Assembly (NCBI GenBank): GCA_021613335.1
Contig: JAJTWR010000005.1
Span: forward strand, 134,501-198,500
Direction: 5' to 3'
DNA from: Whitmania pigra
Taxonomy: Eukaryota; Annelida; Clitellata; Hirudinida; Haemopidae
Length of the DNA: 64,000 nt
Of the stretch, positions 12,741 through 24,721 are shown piece by piece. Position 1 is the first letter of the stretch; the number at the start of each line of letters is the position of its first letter. The position numbers and the translations under genes are program-made. A model generated the notes under the pieces. That model ran no database searches, was not told where the DNA came from, and was given only the letters and a program-made list of their open reading frames with translations.

Positions 12741-13449
12741 ATGTGGAATGTAAAAAGAGGACTAGTTGTTTTTCTTCTTTGTTTTGCAACAGTTTTTGGA
12801 GGTAAAGTAATATTTAAGTAGAAATATTAGTTATTTCAATATGAATATTGTATATAGACTTTTAATGACTTGAACTGGTCATATCTCGTAAAGGCTTGTT
12901 CCCAAAGAAAAGAATCATATCGAGGCAAAGCGCTACCTACCGCACTTTCTGGTCTCAAAATGCCCTCGATGACGACTTGAAAAGTTTTTCAGTCGCCATG
13001 GATGATTTCGTAAACCCCAAAAAGAGAGAGGGCTCCTGGTGGGAAGGTGATCTTGGAAAAGTATATTACGTGACTCACGTCGAACTTGGTGCCAGTTTCG
13101 ATCCTTATCGTTAGTCAGAGATGTCAAGCTGATGAAAGTCATTAGCTTAAGCTAAAACAATGACTAATTCAAAGTTGTTGTGACTTATTCAGATGCCAGT
13201 CTTCTCAAGAACATACACATCAGGGTTGGTCCTTCAAGTATCACGAATGATTTTGATCTGCGCAGAGCCACGTGGTGCTATTACTGGCCTATGAACAAAT
13301 TATTATCTGTTGGACAAACAGAAAAGATCGCTTGCCTTGGCTATAACTTTGGTAAATACGTGCTCATCAATAAATTCAGGTCCGTTCGCTACAACGACAA
13401 CTTTCTCAGTATATCAGAGGTTGCAGTATATGTTTCGAGAGATTTATAA
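12741..13449 (+). CDS. secreted single-domain FTP (F-type-lectin-like) protein
   Basis: Exons 12741-12801, 12894-13109 and 13193-13449 give 177 aa. Exon 1 is 61 nt and encodes a signal peptide (LVVFLLCFATVFGG) ending in phase 1. The acceptor of exon 2 is AAG rather than the usual TAG or CAG, but it is the only choice that keeps the frame and yields the 216-nt exon typical of the family. Exon 2 has GLFPKKRIISRQS, SFSVA and WWEGDLGKVYYV. Intron 2 splits a codon (C plus AT, giving His here rather than the usual Tyr). Exon 3 has TWCYYW, IACLGYNFGKYVLI and FLSISEVAVYV. Introns are short (92 and 83 nt). Confidence 0.8.
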
Positions 13450-14483
13450 AACAGAAAGAAATGTTATTCTGTCTTAATTTAAATTGAAAATTTTCAAAAC
13501 TAACCTAGCAGCTCATGTTTCAAACTGTTGAATGAAATAAATGTTGAAACAAAGAATTCATTGTGAATATCTTTTTTTTTTATTTGATTTGATTGATAAA
13601 ATGTTTTAATAAATTCGAAAGTGGAAGTTTATATAACGCATCTATTTTCAGATATCATTCATCAGCAGTCCTCTAAATAGTGTTTTCTATTAATAGAAGC
13701 AATCATCAGCATCACACTAGACATTATTCTGTATTAATATAAGTTAATGCAAACTATTTAAATTTATCTTTGAGGGTTATTTTATATTCGTTCAGTTTCT
13801 CCGTGTCTGACTTCCATATGGCTTTGCTTCTACAAATAGTTTCTCAATCTAACCCCGCATCAAGCTAAAGTCTACATATAATGATGCTGGGCGTTCCTTT
13901 TTGTATCATTATCTCAACCTGGAGAATACAAAATTATTAATAGAACAGTACATACTTAAACCAACAACTTTGAATATAGTTTAGCTGTCAGCTGCATAAT
14001 TTTCTTAAACTGTCGTTTTAGAGAAATGTATGAAATGAAGTATATATATCAGCAGATTCAACAGAGTTGTGATCATTTCTTGTAAAATGGTCTAATTGAA
14101 AATTGGATATATTTCACTGAGTATTTGAATGTGTGATTTACTAGAATACAATTGTAGACTTTCTATACTGTTTTTGAATTTGTGTTCAAATTAAAAGCCT
14201 TTTTACATCAACATCTAAAGATATGCATTTTAATTCGATAGATATCTACGTTGAAAATATTGTATAATATGCCTTTCGCATTAACTTGAAATGAAATTGA
14301 TTAGCTAAGCTATCAATCATTTCAACGAGTTTATGTTTAGATATTGAATAAATAAATTACAGAGCTACATTATCTTTTAATGTAATCCTTCCAACTTGCA
14401 CTTATGTATTTTGAGTTCGTTCAATAAGTGCTTCGTTTGCTATCCATGAATTAATGAAAATGTCGTGCGAATATTTTGTTTCG
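13450..14483. other. intergenic
   Basis: No gene, RNA or repeat recognised. Confidence 0.3.
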
Positions 14484-15504
14484 ATGTTGAAGGCAGAAGT
14501 ATTTTTTCATAGCTTCCTTTTTATAGGGACAACTATTGCAAGTTAGAAATCATTTAAATATTCGTTCATATATTTTATTTCATGTCTTCTGTTAACAAAT
14601 AACATAATAAGAACCCATGTCAGTACAATCACATAAACGGTATGTTCTCAAAATATTTTTTAAAATTATTACTTTTATTTATGCTTAAATTACTTTTAAA
14701 TGTGATTTTAAATGGCCTGAAAACTTTGATCTAATTTCAGTCCTGCAAGAATTACATTACATAATTTGAATAAAAATTCTAATTTTTAACAGGAATTATT
14801 GGTCTAAATGAAGTAGCGCTAACAGAGAGTGGTACGTGGAACGGCCATTGGGCATATTTGGCAATTGATGGCAACCCAGAGACCTTCTGCGTGGCCAGTG
14901 CTTCATCTTTGGTGCCCGAAATAAGTGTATCCTGGTGGGAAGTCGATTTTTCAGAGAACCGCAGAATCGAAAAAGTTGACATACTGAGCAGTCCTTTTGA
15001 CTATTGTTAGTTTCGTTTGTTTTTTTCTGGAATTAAAAATAAATATTCTTTATGTTTTATGCTTTAATCAGAAACTATGTGCCATAACATTTTGCCATAA
15101 TTTGATTTGAGCTGTGTTATGGGTCGAATTAAATGTCGGACAAATTTGTTAATATTTTATCAAATAATTTGTTTGCAGTTGTAATAATGAGCGAGCGTAT
15201 CCCTCTGTCAAATTATGCATTGGTTTAAAATTACATATTTATCAATTCGTTTATTTCAGATGCGCGACAGCTGGAGAATTTTGCAATTTACATTTATTTT
15301 GTGAGTGTTTTCGAACAACCTGAAAATATTTTCGTGCAACGATGTGCCAGTTACGTGGGCCAACAGTACGTGTTGCCGTCGACATCGCTTTCACTTAAGT
15401 GTCAGACAATATTAAATGGAAGATTTCTTATTATCATAAAATTCCCCAATGCTTCTCACCCAGGATTAATAAGTATGGCCGAAGTCACCATAGATGGTAA
15501 ATAA
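14484..15504 (+). CDS. secreted single-domain FTP (F-type-lectin-like) protein
   Basis: Exons 14484-14541, 14793-15005 and 15260-15504 give 171 aa. The signal exon reads MLKAEVFFHSFLFIGTTIA and ends at A|gttaga. This donor form, G/A then GTTAGA, recurs across the cluster. Exon 2 (213 nt) has YLAIDGNPETFCVASAS and WWEVDFSENR. The split Tyr codon leads into YARQLENFAIYI. Exon 3 has QRCASYVGQQYVLP, LKCQTI, FLIIIKFP and GLISMAEVTI. A broken, inverted partial copy of exon 2, intron 2 and the start of exon 3 lies at 20865-21270, so this gene has seeded duplicates. Exon 1 is assigned from phase and signal-peptide character only, so its boundary is the least certain part. Confidence 0.75.
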
Positions 15505-16216
15505 ATAGCGAATTTGGAAATGCGGATGGGATTTATATCGTCAAAATTACTTAAAAATACTACTTGAAATGCTGCAGTAAGGATTGTCAATCAATGTCAA
15601 ACAATGCAGTCAGAATAATTTTAAAGTTTAACAGAATATCCAGAGTTGCAAATTGTTGAAATTGTCTAGCTTGTTAATATTTTCTTGATGCTTTCTTAAG
15701 GTTTATTATATCTCAGATACATAAATCGATACATGTAGCCTTTATTCTGAAGTTCTTTTTAAAATTAAATCCTTAATTATTTTATTTACTGTTGTCTGTT
15801 GCGACTGAATAAGATAATTTTCACCACCCACTATACAATTATTCAGTTCAAACCTAAGCTATAATCATTTACATCTTAATCATAATCATTCGGGTGACGA
15901 TTTTATGAATAATTTAGTAGATTCAAGGTTATATTAATACATTAAAATGCATCATTGGGAAGAAACAAAATAAAATATAACGTTAAGCTTCCTGGAAAGT
16001 TGCAAATTTATAAAATGCATCAACTTATTTACATAATATATTTACTACTTATATCACTTAGCATAACATATCTACACAGCTGTTGCTTTAAATAGTCACA
16101 GAATGGTTCAAGTTTGTGGACGCTTCATTTATTAGACATTTTCATCTTGTCCGTCATAGCAATAGTCGAAATCCATATTTTTGTCAAACAAAAATTATTT
16201 TAAAAAATATCATTAG
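15505..16216. other. intergenic
   Basis: Nothing recognised before the SINE. Confidence 0.3.
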
Positions 16217-16409
16217 CAAGATGATTGTAACTTCATTTATATAGCGCCATATGCATAGCGTCAGAGGCGCTTTTTGTAACCATTTATATAGCGCTCCTTC
16301 CCAAGGGCGCTGGCGGCAGTGCAGGCTGGGTTTCGAACACGACACATTACGACTGTTGCCATTACCGCCGTATGCAGGCACGTAAACCATTCGGCTAACC
16401 TGCACGCCC
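16217..16409 (-). mobile_element. tRNA-derived SINE, full-length-looking copy
   Basis: Read on the minus strand, the element opens with a tRNA-like head: box A TTAGCCGAATGG near 16385-16396 and box B TGTTCGAAACCC near 16327-16338. A GC-rich body follows, ending in GCGCTATATAAATGAAG. A second copy at 31203-31389 matches along its whole length. Possible short target duplications (ATGATT) flank the element. The head looks like a pol III promoter but does not fold as an intact tRNA, so this is a retroposon and not a tRNA gene. Confidence 0.8.
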
Positions 16410-16589
16410 AATGATTATTTATTTACGAAAGTTTAGAAAGGATTTAACTCGTTATTCTGCCATTCCCAAAGTTGGCCTACGCAAGTTGTTGTTCTCTGTT
16501 ATTACTACCTGGATAACAACGCTTATGTAACCCCACAAGAACTTAGCATCACCTCAGCCTCAAACTCAGAAATACTACTTGCACACATA

Positions 16590-18018
16590 CTCGAATTGAG
16601 CCTAACCTTAATTGATAGCTCTTGCAGGGTTGCATAGGCAGGGTTGAGAACGCTATAAATTATGACTGAAGCCATTACAAGAAACCGTGCGACCAACAAC
16701 ATTATTAGGAATTATTACCATAGATAACATCAACTGGTCATTACCACGATTAATGCTTTCCATCTGACTGGTTATAAATATTTAATGAAATGCATCTTTA
16801 TACTTTTATTTTATTTTACATCTAATCCTTGATAACGGCGTCAGTTGAAATAGCTATTTGTGACATAATTTGTGACACAATTACGCTAATAAATATTTGA
16901 TTAATAGATTTCGTAATTTCTTTTATGGCTTTTAATAACAGGTAATTTCATAATTTACAACTGTTCCACTGATTTATAAATAATTCAATAAATGTTTTAA
17001 TAATTATATAATAAACTCAATTTGTTTAACTCAAATCTAATTTATTACCACCATTAACATCAATTTGTATGTTGTCAAAAAACAAATGAATCAAGGTGAA
17101 TAATCAAAAGATTATAGATACCATAATCGGATAATTTATGGAGTTTCATAAAATCGACAAATTGTCAGCATTGGAAATTGTCCAAAAGTATTTAAATAGA
17201 AACTTTATGAAGTGTTCAAATTATTAAGCAGTATGTTGTCAGTAAAACATTATTTTGTCATTTCGTTGAGTATTAGCACGCTCTTGGCAGGCTAGAAATT
17301 ATTCTAATTTTAAATTTATCATTTCATTACAATACTTTAACTAATTACATGATAGTTTAAATTAAAAAAAAAGTATTCATTAAAGATATGTTATATGTAA
17401 TACAGACTCATCTGAATTTCCGCGTGAACAATTAAGATCAGCGCAAAGCTCTACCTGTTCAAATCTTGAATCAAGTTTAGCTCACGACGGACAGAGAAGT
17501 ACATTTGCATGTGCACTTAACAATCCAATTTCTGGCCTGGAAGGTGCATGGTGGGAAGGTGACCTTGGCTCACAAAAGAAAATAACTGGGATCAAAGTTA
17601 CTGCCGCAAATCAAAATTATTGTGAGTTGTAATTACCATATGTTTTGGAGGAAATATACCGATCATGTTTTTGTCCGGAGAATGCATAAAGAGAAGATAA
17701 TTTGTCGCAATTGAAATAATTGTCAAAATACTATCAATATCTAATTAAAATATTACTTTCATTTTAGATTTCAAGTTACTGGAAAAATTCAATATTTATG
17801 TTTGCAACGATGCATTAGCAACATCACATAGTATTTCCAACTGCGTGCTGTGTGCTGAAGGGCCTAAAAAGCCCCTGCGTAAAGGGAAAAGCATAAACCT
17901 TAATTGCACAAGCCAGACTGTTGGACAATACGTATTTCTATTTAAACCCTTCTCTGGAGAGTTTACTCTTCCTGCTAGACAATTAGCATTGGGCGAAATT
18001 CAAATTTTTATTCAGTGA
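16590..18018 (+). repeat. duplicated gene unit A (direct relatives at 21.4-22.6 and 27.0-28.4 kb)
   Basis: The gene and its upstream flank are repeated in the same orientation at 21405-22571 and 26960-28424. The upstream part includes a very old minus-strand SINE remnant (near 16620-16690, and about 26990-27060 in the third unit). Unit B lacks the most upstream part. The gene part also occurs inverted at 24722-25780. Confidence 0.8.
17233..18018 (+). CDS. secreted FTP (F-type-lectin-like) protein, amplified subfamily copy 1
   Basis: Exons 17233-17290, 17406-17621 and 17768-18018 give 174 aa. The signal exon is MLSVKHYFVISLSISTLLAG. Its donor reads GCAG|GCTAGA, a GC donor where the relatives at 27.6, 32.3, 37.6 and 40.3 kb have GT in the same place. 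Exon 2 has FPREQLRSAQSSTC, LAHDGQ and AWWEGDLGSQKKITG. Exon 3 has FNIYVCNDAL, CVLCAEGPKK, INLNCTSQTVGQYVFL and ALGEIQIFI. The cysteine pattern (two in exon 2, four in exon 3) suggests disulfide pairing. In place of the fucose-binding Arg-x-Asp segment of F-type lectins it has AANQNYY, so the ligand may differ. The frame is intact. Confidence 0.85.
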
Positions 18019-19754
18019 ATAATTATAACAATTATAATTGTGAGTAACAAATAGTTAATTAATCATAACAAAAATATATAAAATAGCACAACACCCTACA
18101 AGTTTTCTATATTTGCCGTCAATGAATTTCAATTAAATTTAAGTTGACTACACAAATTGGTGAATCAGACAAGGCAAGTTCTTTATGCAAAGCATTAATG
18201 CCCAACCATTTAAAAACTATTTAAATTTACAAACATAGTCTAAAGCTTTCCAAAAAAAAAACAATTAAATGTCTGAGCTATCCTTTGAATTTGTTATTTT
18301 TGTTGGGGATGCGTGGTATATAAATTCGAAATAACGCGAATGTAATATGAATGCAAATAAGGTAACTGCTTATTATTATATTGTTTTGAATATTAATCAA
18401 GATGTCATAATGTTATTTTGGGAGAAATATTGAAATATTAATTGAAAAATGATGTATAACGTTTCAAAAATAAATTCTTCAACTTGTTTCTCAACTTTCT
18501 AATCTGCAGCTAATGTCGTAATTCTCACTGAAATTACCAAATAATGTTTTAGTAATATTTTATTGAATATATTTGAAAGTTTACATTTAAATACATTTGG
18601 ATTTTTTGAGGTTGACATTTTGTTGAATTTTTGAAATTTTATAAATTACCTGATAATGGTATCTCTAATATCTTTAGCTTGTTAAATAACCATGATTAAT
18701 ATGTTTTGGTAAGAAAAAAATTGACAACAAATAACATTTGTTAAAATCACAAAATTTTCAGATATTTTCTGATAGATCACTTAATGAATGGCATTTCTAT
18801 CTAATTATTCGTAAATTACTTCTTAGGAATAAAATGATATTAACTTAAAGAGATTCAGGTGCGGAAATTTAAATTTAATTAGCTCATTTTCTGATAAATA
18901 AAGGTTTTGGCAATTGTTAGTATGTAGGTGCCATGAATTAGATAAATAAATTTTTTAAACATTTCGTGAAATATTTATATACTCCCAGATATCGTAAATC
19001 CAAGTAATCAAAACGTGATGTAAATTTATGGTGACTATAGTATTATTTGCTTATTAACTATTATTTGCTATTTATTCTAACAATATGATAATTTTCAATG
19101 TCTACCCTGCTTTGAATAATTTCTTATATAGCGCGTAAAGCGATTAACCATAATCATCTAAAAATATCATAATGCTCGATTTTACGCACAACCCCTTCGT
19201 GCTATTATCGTATGTTTATTAAGCAAAATTAAATTCACATGAATTTGATCTCTGAACAGCAAAACTTAAAACGTTTATTCGTTTAAAACATATTTGTGTG
19301 ATCTTTTTGGAGAATATTAATTTATTACTTTAAATTTTAAGTTCTTAATTTGAATTTATTTAATAATTGTTGAGCCCATCCTGCAGACATCACATTCAAA
19401 GATTCCTGTAGCACATCTTAAATCTTTTAATGGGCTGATTCTAATGATCATACTAAACAAACTCTGAACACACGTCAAAATCAAGGAATAAAATTGATAA
19501 GGTTTCGATGGCAGTGCCAGTGATAGTCCAACCCAATTAGAGCAGATTAAATAAAAGCTTTGTATTTGGAACCGTCCTGCACTTTTCATCATTTAGCCGT
19601 TTAATAAAGTTATTTTGCATATATATATTTATATACATATAATATATAGTGCAATATATATATGTATATATATCTATTTGTCTCTTTTTGATCGTTATTA
19701 ACTCTTTAAGTCGGCAAGTTAATTACTTCATTAATTGCAAGGGACAAGTATTAC
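18019..19754. other. inverted-repeat arm without a supported gene
   Basis: Non-genic part of the left arm. It contains a 78-codon open frame on the minus strand (19356-19592) whose reverse-complement partner at 22780-23028 is also open. A TA-rich tract occupies 19615-19675. Shared sequence is not by itself evidence of coding, because the two arms are recent copies. Confidence 0.4.
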
Positions 19755-20680
19755 CTATCGTGACATGATCAAAATTTCGATTTCAGCGATCACCAGCAGT
19801 TGAGATTGGGCATATGAATGTTTTTTTAAGACTATGTATCGGGCAAAGTTGACTTCCTCACAATCGAGTAAAATGATCCTTCCTGGATAAGGATCTAAAC
19901 GAAAAGAAGAGGCACACGAGTTGCAATCTTCAAGATGGGAATTGAGTGCACTTGATTGGCAACCCCAAACGTCAAAATGATCCGTAAATTGGTAATCTGA
20001 AAAAAGTCATAAACTCCAGGCGATGAATCAAGGAAAGTTAGGTACTTAGTTAAATTTATTTCTAGTGCAATTCATTTATTATTCTAGAAGTTAACTGTTT
20101 AAAAATCAGATACTTTCGATTTTTCAGTTATTCAAATCAAGGAAAAGTATGACTAAAAGAGAGCTTACATTTTTCATCAGTAGGAGCAATTACTTTGACA
20201 GATGCGACCGCGTGCATTGAACCAAGATCAGCTTCCCACCAGGTGTCACCATTATCATCGTTTTGGGCAACAGAGAAGGTATTTAAGTTCCGGTCGTGGG
20301 CGAGTTTTGATAAATGACTTCTCCTGGTATGGCTTTGTTGGGATATCATTTGTTTGGGAGGAAACACTGTTACGTAATCTATTTAATAAATGGCTATTAA
20401 TTTTTTACTGATCATTAAACAGTTTTTAATCATTAAAATCAAATCATCAATAGTGATCATTAAACAGTTTTCAATTTATTAAAATCAAATCATCAATAGT
20501 GATTATTAAACAGTGTTTGAATTTCATTCCAGACATTCCAATTTCAATATTCAATATTTAAATGTTTATAACTAAAACTTTAAAGTTAAAAAAATAAATG
20601 GCATCCTTTTTAACAGTTTTCTAACTTGATGCCGCAGTTGTAAAGCACAAAACAATAATCAAACTGTTCAATGACACCAT
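19755..20680 (-). CDS. secreted FTP (F-type-lectin-like) protein spanning the inverted-repeat boundary
   Basis: Minus-strand exons 20626-20680, 20169-20366 and 19755-19996 give 164 aa. The signal exon is MVSLNSLIIVLCFTTAAS with donor A|gttaga. Exon 2 is shorter than usual (198 nt) and has FPPKQMISQQS, LAHDRNLNTFSVAQ and TWWEADLGSM. The split Tyr codon leads into YYQFTDHF. Exon 3 has CNSCASSF, IILLDCEEVNFARYIVL and LLVIAEIEIL. Exon 3 lies in the left arm of the inverted repeat, while exons 1-2 lie in the spacer. The right arm carries only a truncated copy of exon 3 (22655-22729). Intron 1 contains a tandem repeat (20409-20517). Confidence 0.8.
20409..20517. repeat. short tandem repeat (unit about 54 bp, about two copies)
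   Basis: Two consecutive units share GATYATTAAACAGT and AAATCATCAATAGTGAT, and a partial third follows. The repeat lies inside the first intron of the minus-strand FTP gene. Confidence 0.7.
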
Positions 20681-20864
20681 GATGAATTTATTGACGCATC
20701 GAAAAATGTGATTTTAAAATAAATTTGCTGATGTCTTATCTAATCGGCTTGATGATGTTATCTTTTGTCAAATTAATAGACTAGATAAAAATGTCTATTC
20801 TAATTAATGAAGCCTCAATAAACTTGAGCCATTCTGTAACTATATATTCATAACAGCTAAAGGT

Positions 20865-21270
20865 TCTTCGAAAACACTCACAAAATAAATGTTAATTGCA
20901 AAATTCTCCAGCTGTCGTGCATCTGAATAAATGAATCTTACTGATTATTACAACTACAAACAAATAATTTAATAAAATATTAACAAATTTGTGCGCCATT
21001 TAATTTGAATCAAAACACCGCTCCAATCAAATCACGGCAAGATATTACCACATAGTTGCTGATTAAAACATTTGTTCAACGTAAAGAATATTTTGTTTAA
21101 AATTCCAGAAAAAAAAACAGGCAAAACTAACAGTAGTCAACTTTTACGATTCTGCAGTTCTTCTAAAAATCGGATTTCCATCAGGACACACTTATTTCAG
21201 GCACCAAAGATAAAGCACTGGCCACAGAGATAGTCTCTGGGTTGCCATCAGTTGCCAAATATGCCCAATT
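20865..21270 (-). pseudogene. inverted partial copy of the 14.5-kb FTP gene
   Basis: On the minus strand this stretch reproduces part of exon 2 (about 21131-21270), intron 2, and the first about 60 nt of exon 3 (20865-20925) of the gene at 14484-15504. It is broken. The first Trp codon of the WW motif has become TGA, a piece is missing before the exon 2 donor, and the rest of exon 3 and the signal exon are absent. Confidence 0.75.
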
Positions 21271-21786
21271 TAATTGATATTCCAAAATAAGAAAAATATG
21301 TTTTCAAAATGTTCTATGAAAATATTTAAAATTGACTTTTATGTGCAGACAGTAATTGCGGACAATTTAGAGACAGTAGTTTGTTTTAGTTTTATTGAAT
21401 TTTGTGACATAATTTGTGACACAATTACCTAAATAAATATTCGATTATTGGATTTCTTCATATCTTTTCTGGCGTTTAATAACAGGTAATTTCATAATTT
21501 CATAATCCCCTGATTTATAAATAATTCAATAAAAGTTTTAATAATTATATGATAAAACTTAATTTGTTGAAGAACTAAAATAGCAATATTGCAAATCCTT
21601 TATCACCACCATTAACATCAATTTGAATGTTGTTAAAAAGCAAATGAATCAAGATGAACAATCAAGAGATTATAGGATTATCGGATAATTTATGGAATTT
21701 CGTAAAATCGACAAATTGACAGCATTGGAAATTGTCCAAAAGTATTTAAATAGAAACTTTATGAAGTGTTCAAATTATTAAGCAGT

Positions 21787-22571
21787 ATGTTGTCAGTAAA
21801 ACATTATTTGGTCATTTCTTTGAGTATTAGCACATTCTTGGCAGGCTAGAAATTATTATTTTAATTTTAAATTTATCATTTCATTACAATACTTTAACTA
21901 AATATATGATAGTTTAAATTAAAAAAAGTATTCATTAAAGATATGTTATATGTAATACAGACTCATCTGAATTTCCGCGTGAACAATTAAGATCAGCGCA
22001 AAGCTCTACCTGTTCAAATCGTGTATCAAGTTTAGCTCACGACGGAAAGTTAAAAACATTTGCATGTGCACTTAATAATCCAATGTCTGGCGTGGAAGGT
22101 GCATGGTGGGAAGGTGACCTTAGCTCACAAAAGAAAATAACTGGGATCAAAGTTACTGCTGCAAAGCAACATTATTGTGAGTTGTAATTACCAGATGTTT
22201 TGGAAGAAATATACCTATCATGCTTTTGTCCGGAGAATTATAGTTTAAGATAATTTGTCGCAATTGAAATAATTGCCAAAGTTTCATCAATATCTAATTA
22301 AAATATTACTTTCATTTTAGATTTCAAGTTACTGGAAAAATTCAATATTTATGTTTGCAACGATGCATTAGCAACATCACATAGCATTTCCAACTGCGTG
22401 CTGTGTGCTGAAGGGCCTAAAAAGTCCCTGCGTAAAGGGAAAAGCGTACACATTAATTGCACAAGCCAGACTGTTGGACAATACGTACTTCTTTTGAAAC
22501 CCCTCTCTGGGGCGTTTACTCTTCCGGCTAGACAATTAGCATTGGCCGAAATTCAAATTTTTATTGAATGA
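21787..22571 (+). CDS. secreted FTP (F-type-lectin-like) protein, amplified subfamily copy 2
   Basis: Exons 21787-21844, 21961-22176 and 22321-22571 give 174 aa, identical in exon lengths to copy 1. It keeps the same GC donor after exon 1 (GCAG|GCTAGA). Differences from copy 1 cluster in a few places: SNRVSSLAHDGKLKT in place of SNLESSLAHDGQRST, MSGVEG for ISGLEG, and LLKPLSGAFTLP for LFKPFSGEFTLP. The gene sits in the spacer between the two inverted-repeat arms and is in direct orientation relative to copy 1. The frame is intact. Confidence 0.85.
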
Positions 22572-22654
22572 TTATATGAATTGCACTAGAAATAAATTTA
22601 ACTAAGTACCTAACTTTTCTTGATTCATCGCCTGGAGTTCATTTCTTATTTCAG

Positions 22655-22729
22655 ATTACCAATTTACGTTTAGGGTTGCCAATCAATTCACATCTTGAGG
22701 ATTGCAACTCGTGTGCCTCTTCCTTTCGT
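22655..22729 (+). pseudogene. truncated FTP exon 3 fragment
   Basis: Begins after a preserved acceptor (ttatttcag) and matches the start of the last exon of the 19.8-20.7 kb gene (GGTTGCCAATC, CTCGTGTGCCTCTTC). It has internal deletions, loses homology at CTTTCGTT, and runs into TA-rich sequence. No other exon of that gene is present in this arm. Confidence 0.75.
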
Positions 22730-23373
22730 TATATGTATATAAATATATATATGCAAAAATAACTTTATCAAACGGCTAAATGATGAAAAGTGCAGGAAGG
22801 TTCCAAATACAAAGTTTTTTTTTAATCTGCTCTAATTGGGTTAGTCTACCACTGGCACTGCTATTGAAACCTTATCAATTTTATTCCTTGATTTTGACGT
22901 GTGTACAGAGTTTGTTTAGTATGATCATTAGAAACAACCCATTAAAAGATTTAAAATGTGCTACAGAAATCTTTGAATGTGATGTCTACAGGATGGGCAC
23001 AACCAATCATAAAATAAGTTCAAATTAGGAACTTAAAGTTTAAAGTAATAAAAATTGACCTTAATATTCTCCCAAAAGATCACACAAATATGTTTAAGCG
23101 AATAAACGCTCTAATTTTTGCTGATCAGAAATCAAATTTATTTAAATTTAATTTTGCATAATAAACATACGATAATAGCACGAAGGTGCTTAAAATCGAA
23201 CATTATGATATTTTTAGATGATTATGATTAATAACTTTACGCGCTATATAAAAAAAATAAGTTTGTAATTGACTATCCGTACTTTAGAACTAATTCAAAG
23301 CAGGGTAGACATTGAAAATTATCAAATTGTTAGGATAAATAGCAAATAATAGTTAATAAGCAAATAATACTAT

Positions 23374-23682
23374 TGAAATAACCCGGAGGTCAGCAAATAA
23401 GCAAGTTAACTAATAAGTTCATTAGAGCAAGTATTCAGTTAACGGAACTGAATAACAGAAGTTAAAGTGTTTAAGGATTGAGGTACTTAAAGACGCAAAC
23501 GGATATTTGGGCTTCTAAGTTGTGTGGATTCTCGCTGTTTGTCAGGTGATTAGCGAGAATGCTTTCTATAGCAATAATAGAGATACCACGTGCCCGAAAA
23601 ATATACCAAATATAATAAAATATAAATTTAATTATTTTAGCATTATAAACTTAATTAATTTAAAAAAACTGTGTATACAACG
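23374..23682 (+). mobile_element. 309-bp TG...CA-type repeat, copy 1 (solo-LTR-like or MITE)
   Basis: Starts TGAAATAACC and ends ATACAACG, flanked by CTAT on both sides (23370-23373 and 23683-23686). The homologous left arm near 19045 has an uninterrupted AATAATACTATAGT, the empty site. Related copies lie at 33726-34067 and 55400-55708. Short chance frames within it are not genes. Confidence 0.8.
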
Positions 23683-24721
23683 CTATAGTGACAATAAATT
23701 TACATCACGTTTGATTACTTGGATTTATGATATTTAGGAGTATATAAATACTTGACGAAATGTTTAATAAGTTTTATTTACCTAAGTCATGGCACCTATA
23801 TACTAACAATTGCTAAAATCTCTATTTATCAGAAAATTAGCTAATTAAATTTACATTTTCGCACCTGAATCCCTTTAAGTTAATATCATTTTGTTCCTAA
23901 GAAGTAATTTACGAATAATTAAATAGAAATGCCATTCATTAAGTGATCTGTCATAAAATATCTAAAATATTTTGAGTTTTAATAAATTTTATTTGTTGTC
24001 AATTTCTTTCTTACCAAAAACATATTAATCATGTCTACTGAACAAGCTAAAGATATTAGAGATACCATTATCAGGAAATTTATGAAATTTCAAAAATTCA
24101 ACAAAATATCAACCTCAAAAAATCTAAATGTATTTAAATATAAACTTTCAAATATATTCAATAAATTAACTAGGATAATAATACTAAAACATTATTTGGT
24201 TATTTCATTGAGAATTACGACATTAGCTGCAGGTTAGAAAGTTGAGAAACAAGTTGAAGAATTTATTTTTGAAATGTATTCATTCATCATTTTTTAATTA
24301 ATATTTCAATATAGTAATAAGCAATGACCTTATTTTCATTCATATTACATGCGCGTTAGGTTCGATTTTACATACCACTCAACCCCAACAAAAATAACAA
24401 ATTCAAATGATAGCACAGATGTTTGATTGTTTTTTTTTTTTTGTAAAAGCTTTAAACTATGTTTGTAATTTTAAATAGTTTATATTTGGGCTTTAATGCA
24501 TTGTATAAAAAACTTCTGATATATGTTTACGGAAGAATATGGCAAATCAGTCACATTATTCGTTGCCTTGTCTGATTAACCAATTTGTGTGGTCAACTTG
24601 AATTTAAATGAAATTAATTGAAGGCAACTATAGGAAACTTGTAGGGTGTTGTGCTATTTTATATATTTTTGTTATGATTAATTAACTTTTTGTTACTCAC
24701 AATTATAATTGTTATAATTAT

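Larger units (their letters stand above)
16958..20075 (+). repeat. left arm of a large inverted repeat
   Basis: This arm is repeated as its reverse complement at about 22575-25780, with a 2.5-kb spacer between them. It spans the FTP gene at 17.2-18.0 kb, about 1.7 kb of downstream sequence, and the last exon of the minus-strand FTP gene. The outer end is clear at ACTGTTCCACTGATTTATAA (16959). The inner end is near GTGCAATTCAT (20065). The left arm lacks the 309-bp insertion found in the right arm. Confidence 0.85.

Noticed and set aside
16217..16409. Possible tRNA gene from the box A and box B sequences
   Set aside because: No complete cloverleaf can be drawn, and a second copy shares a long non-tRNA body, so it is a SINE.
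19356..23028. Matching 78- and 82-codon open frames (MMKSAGRF...) in the two inverted-repeat arms
   Set aside because: The arms are recent copies, so shared openness is weak evidence. Many amino-acid changes separate the two, and there is no signal peptide or known motif.
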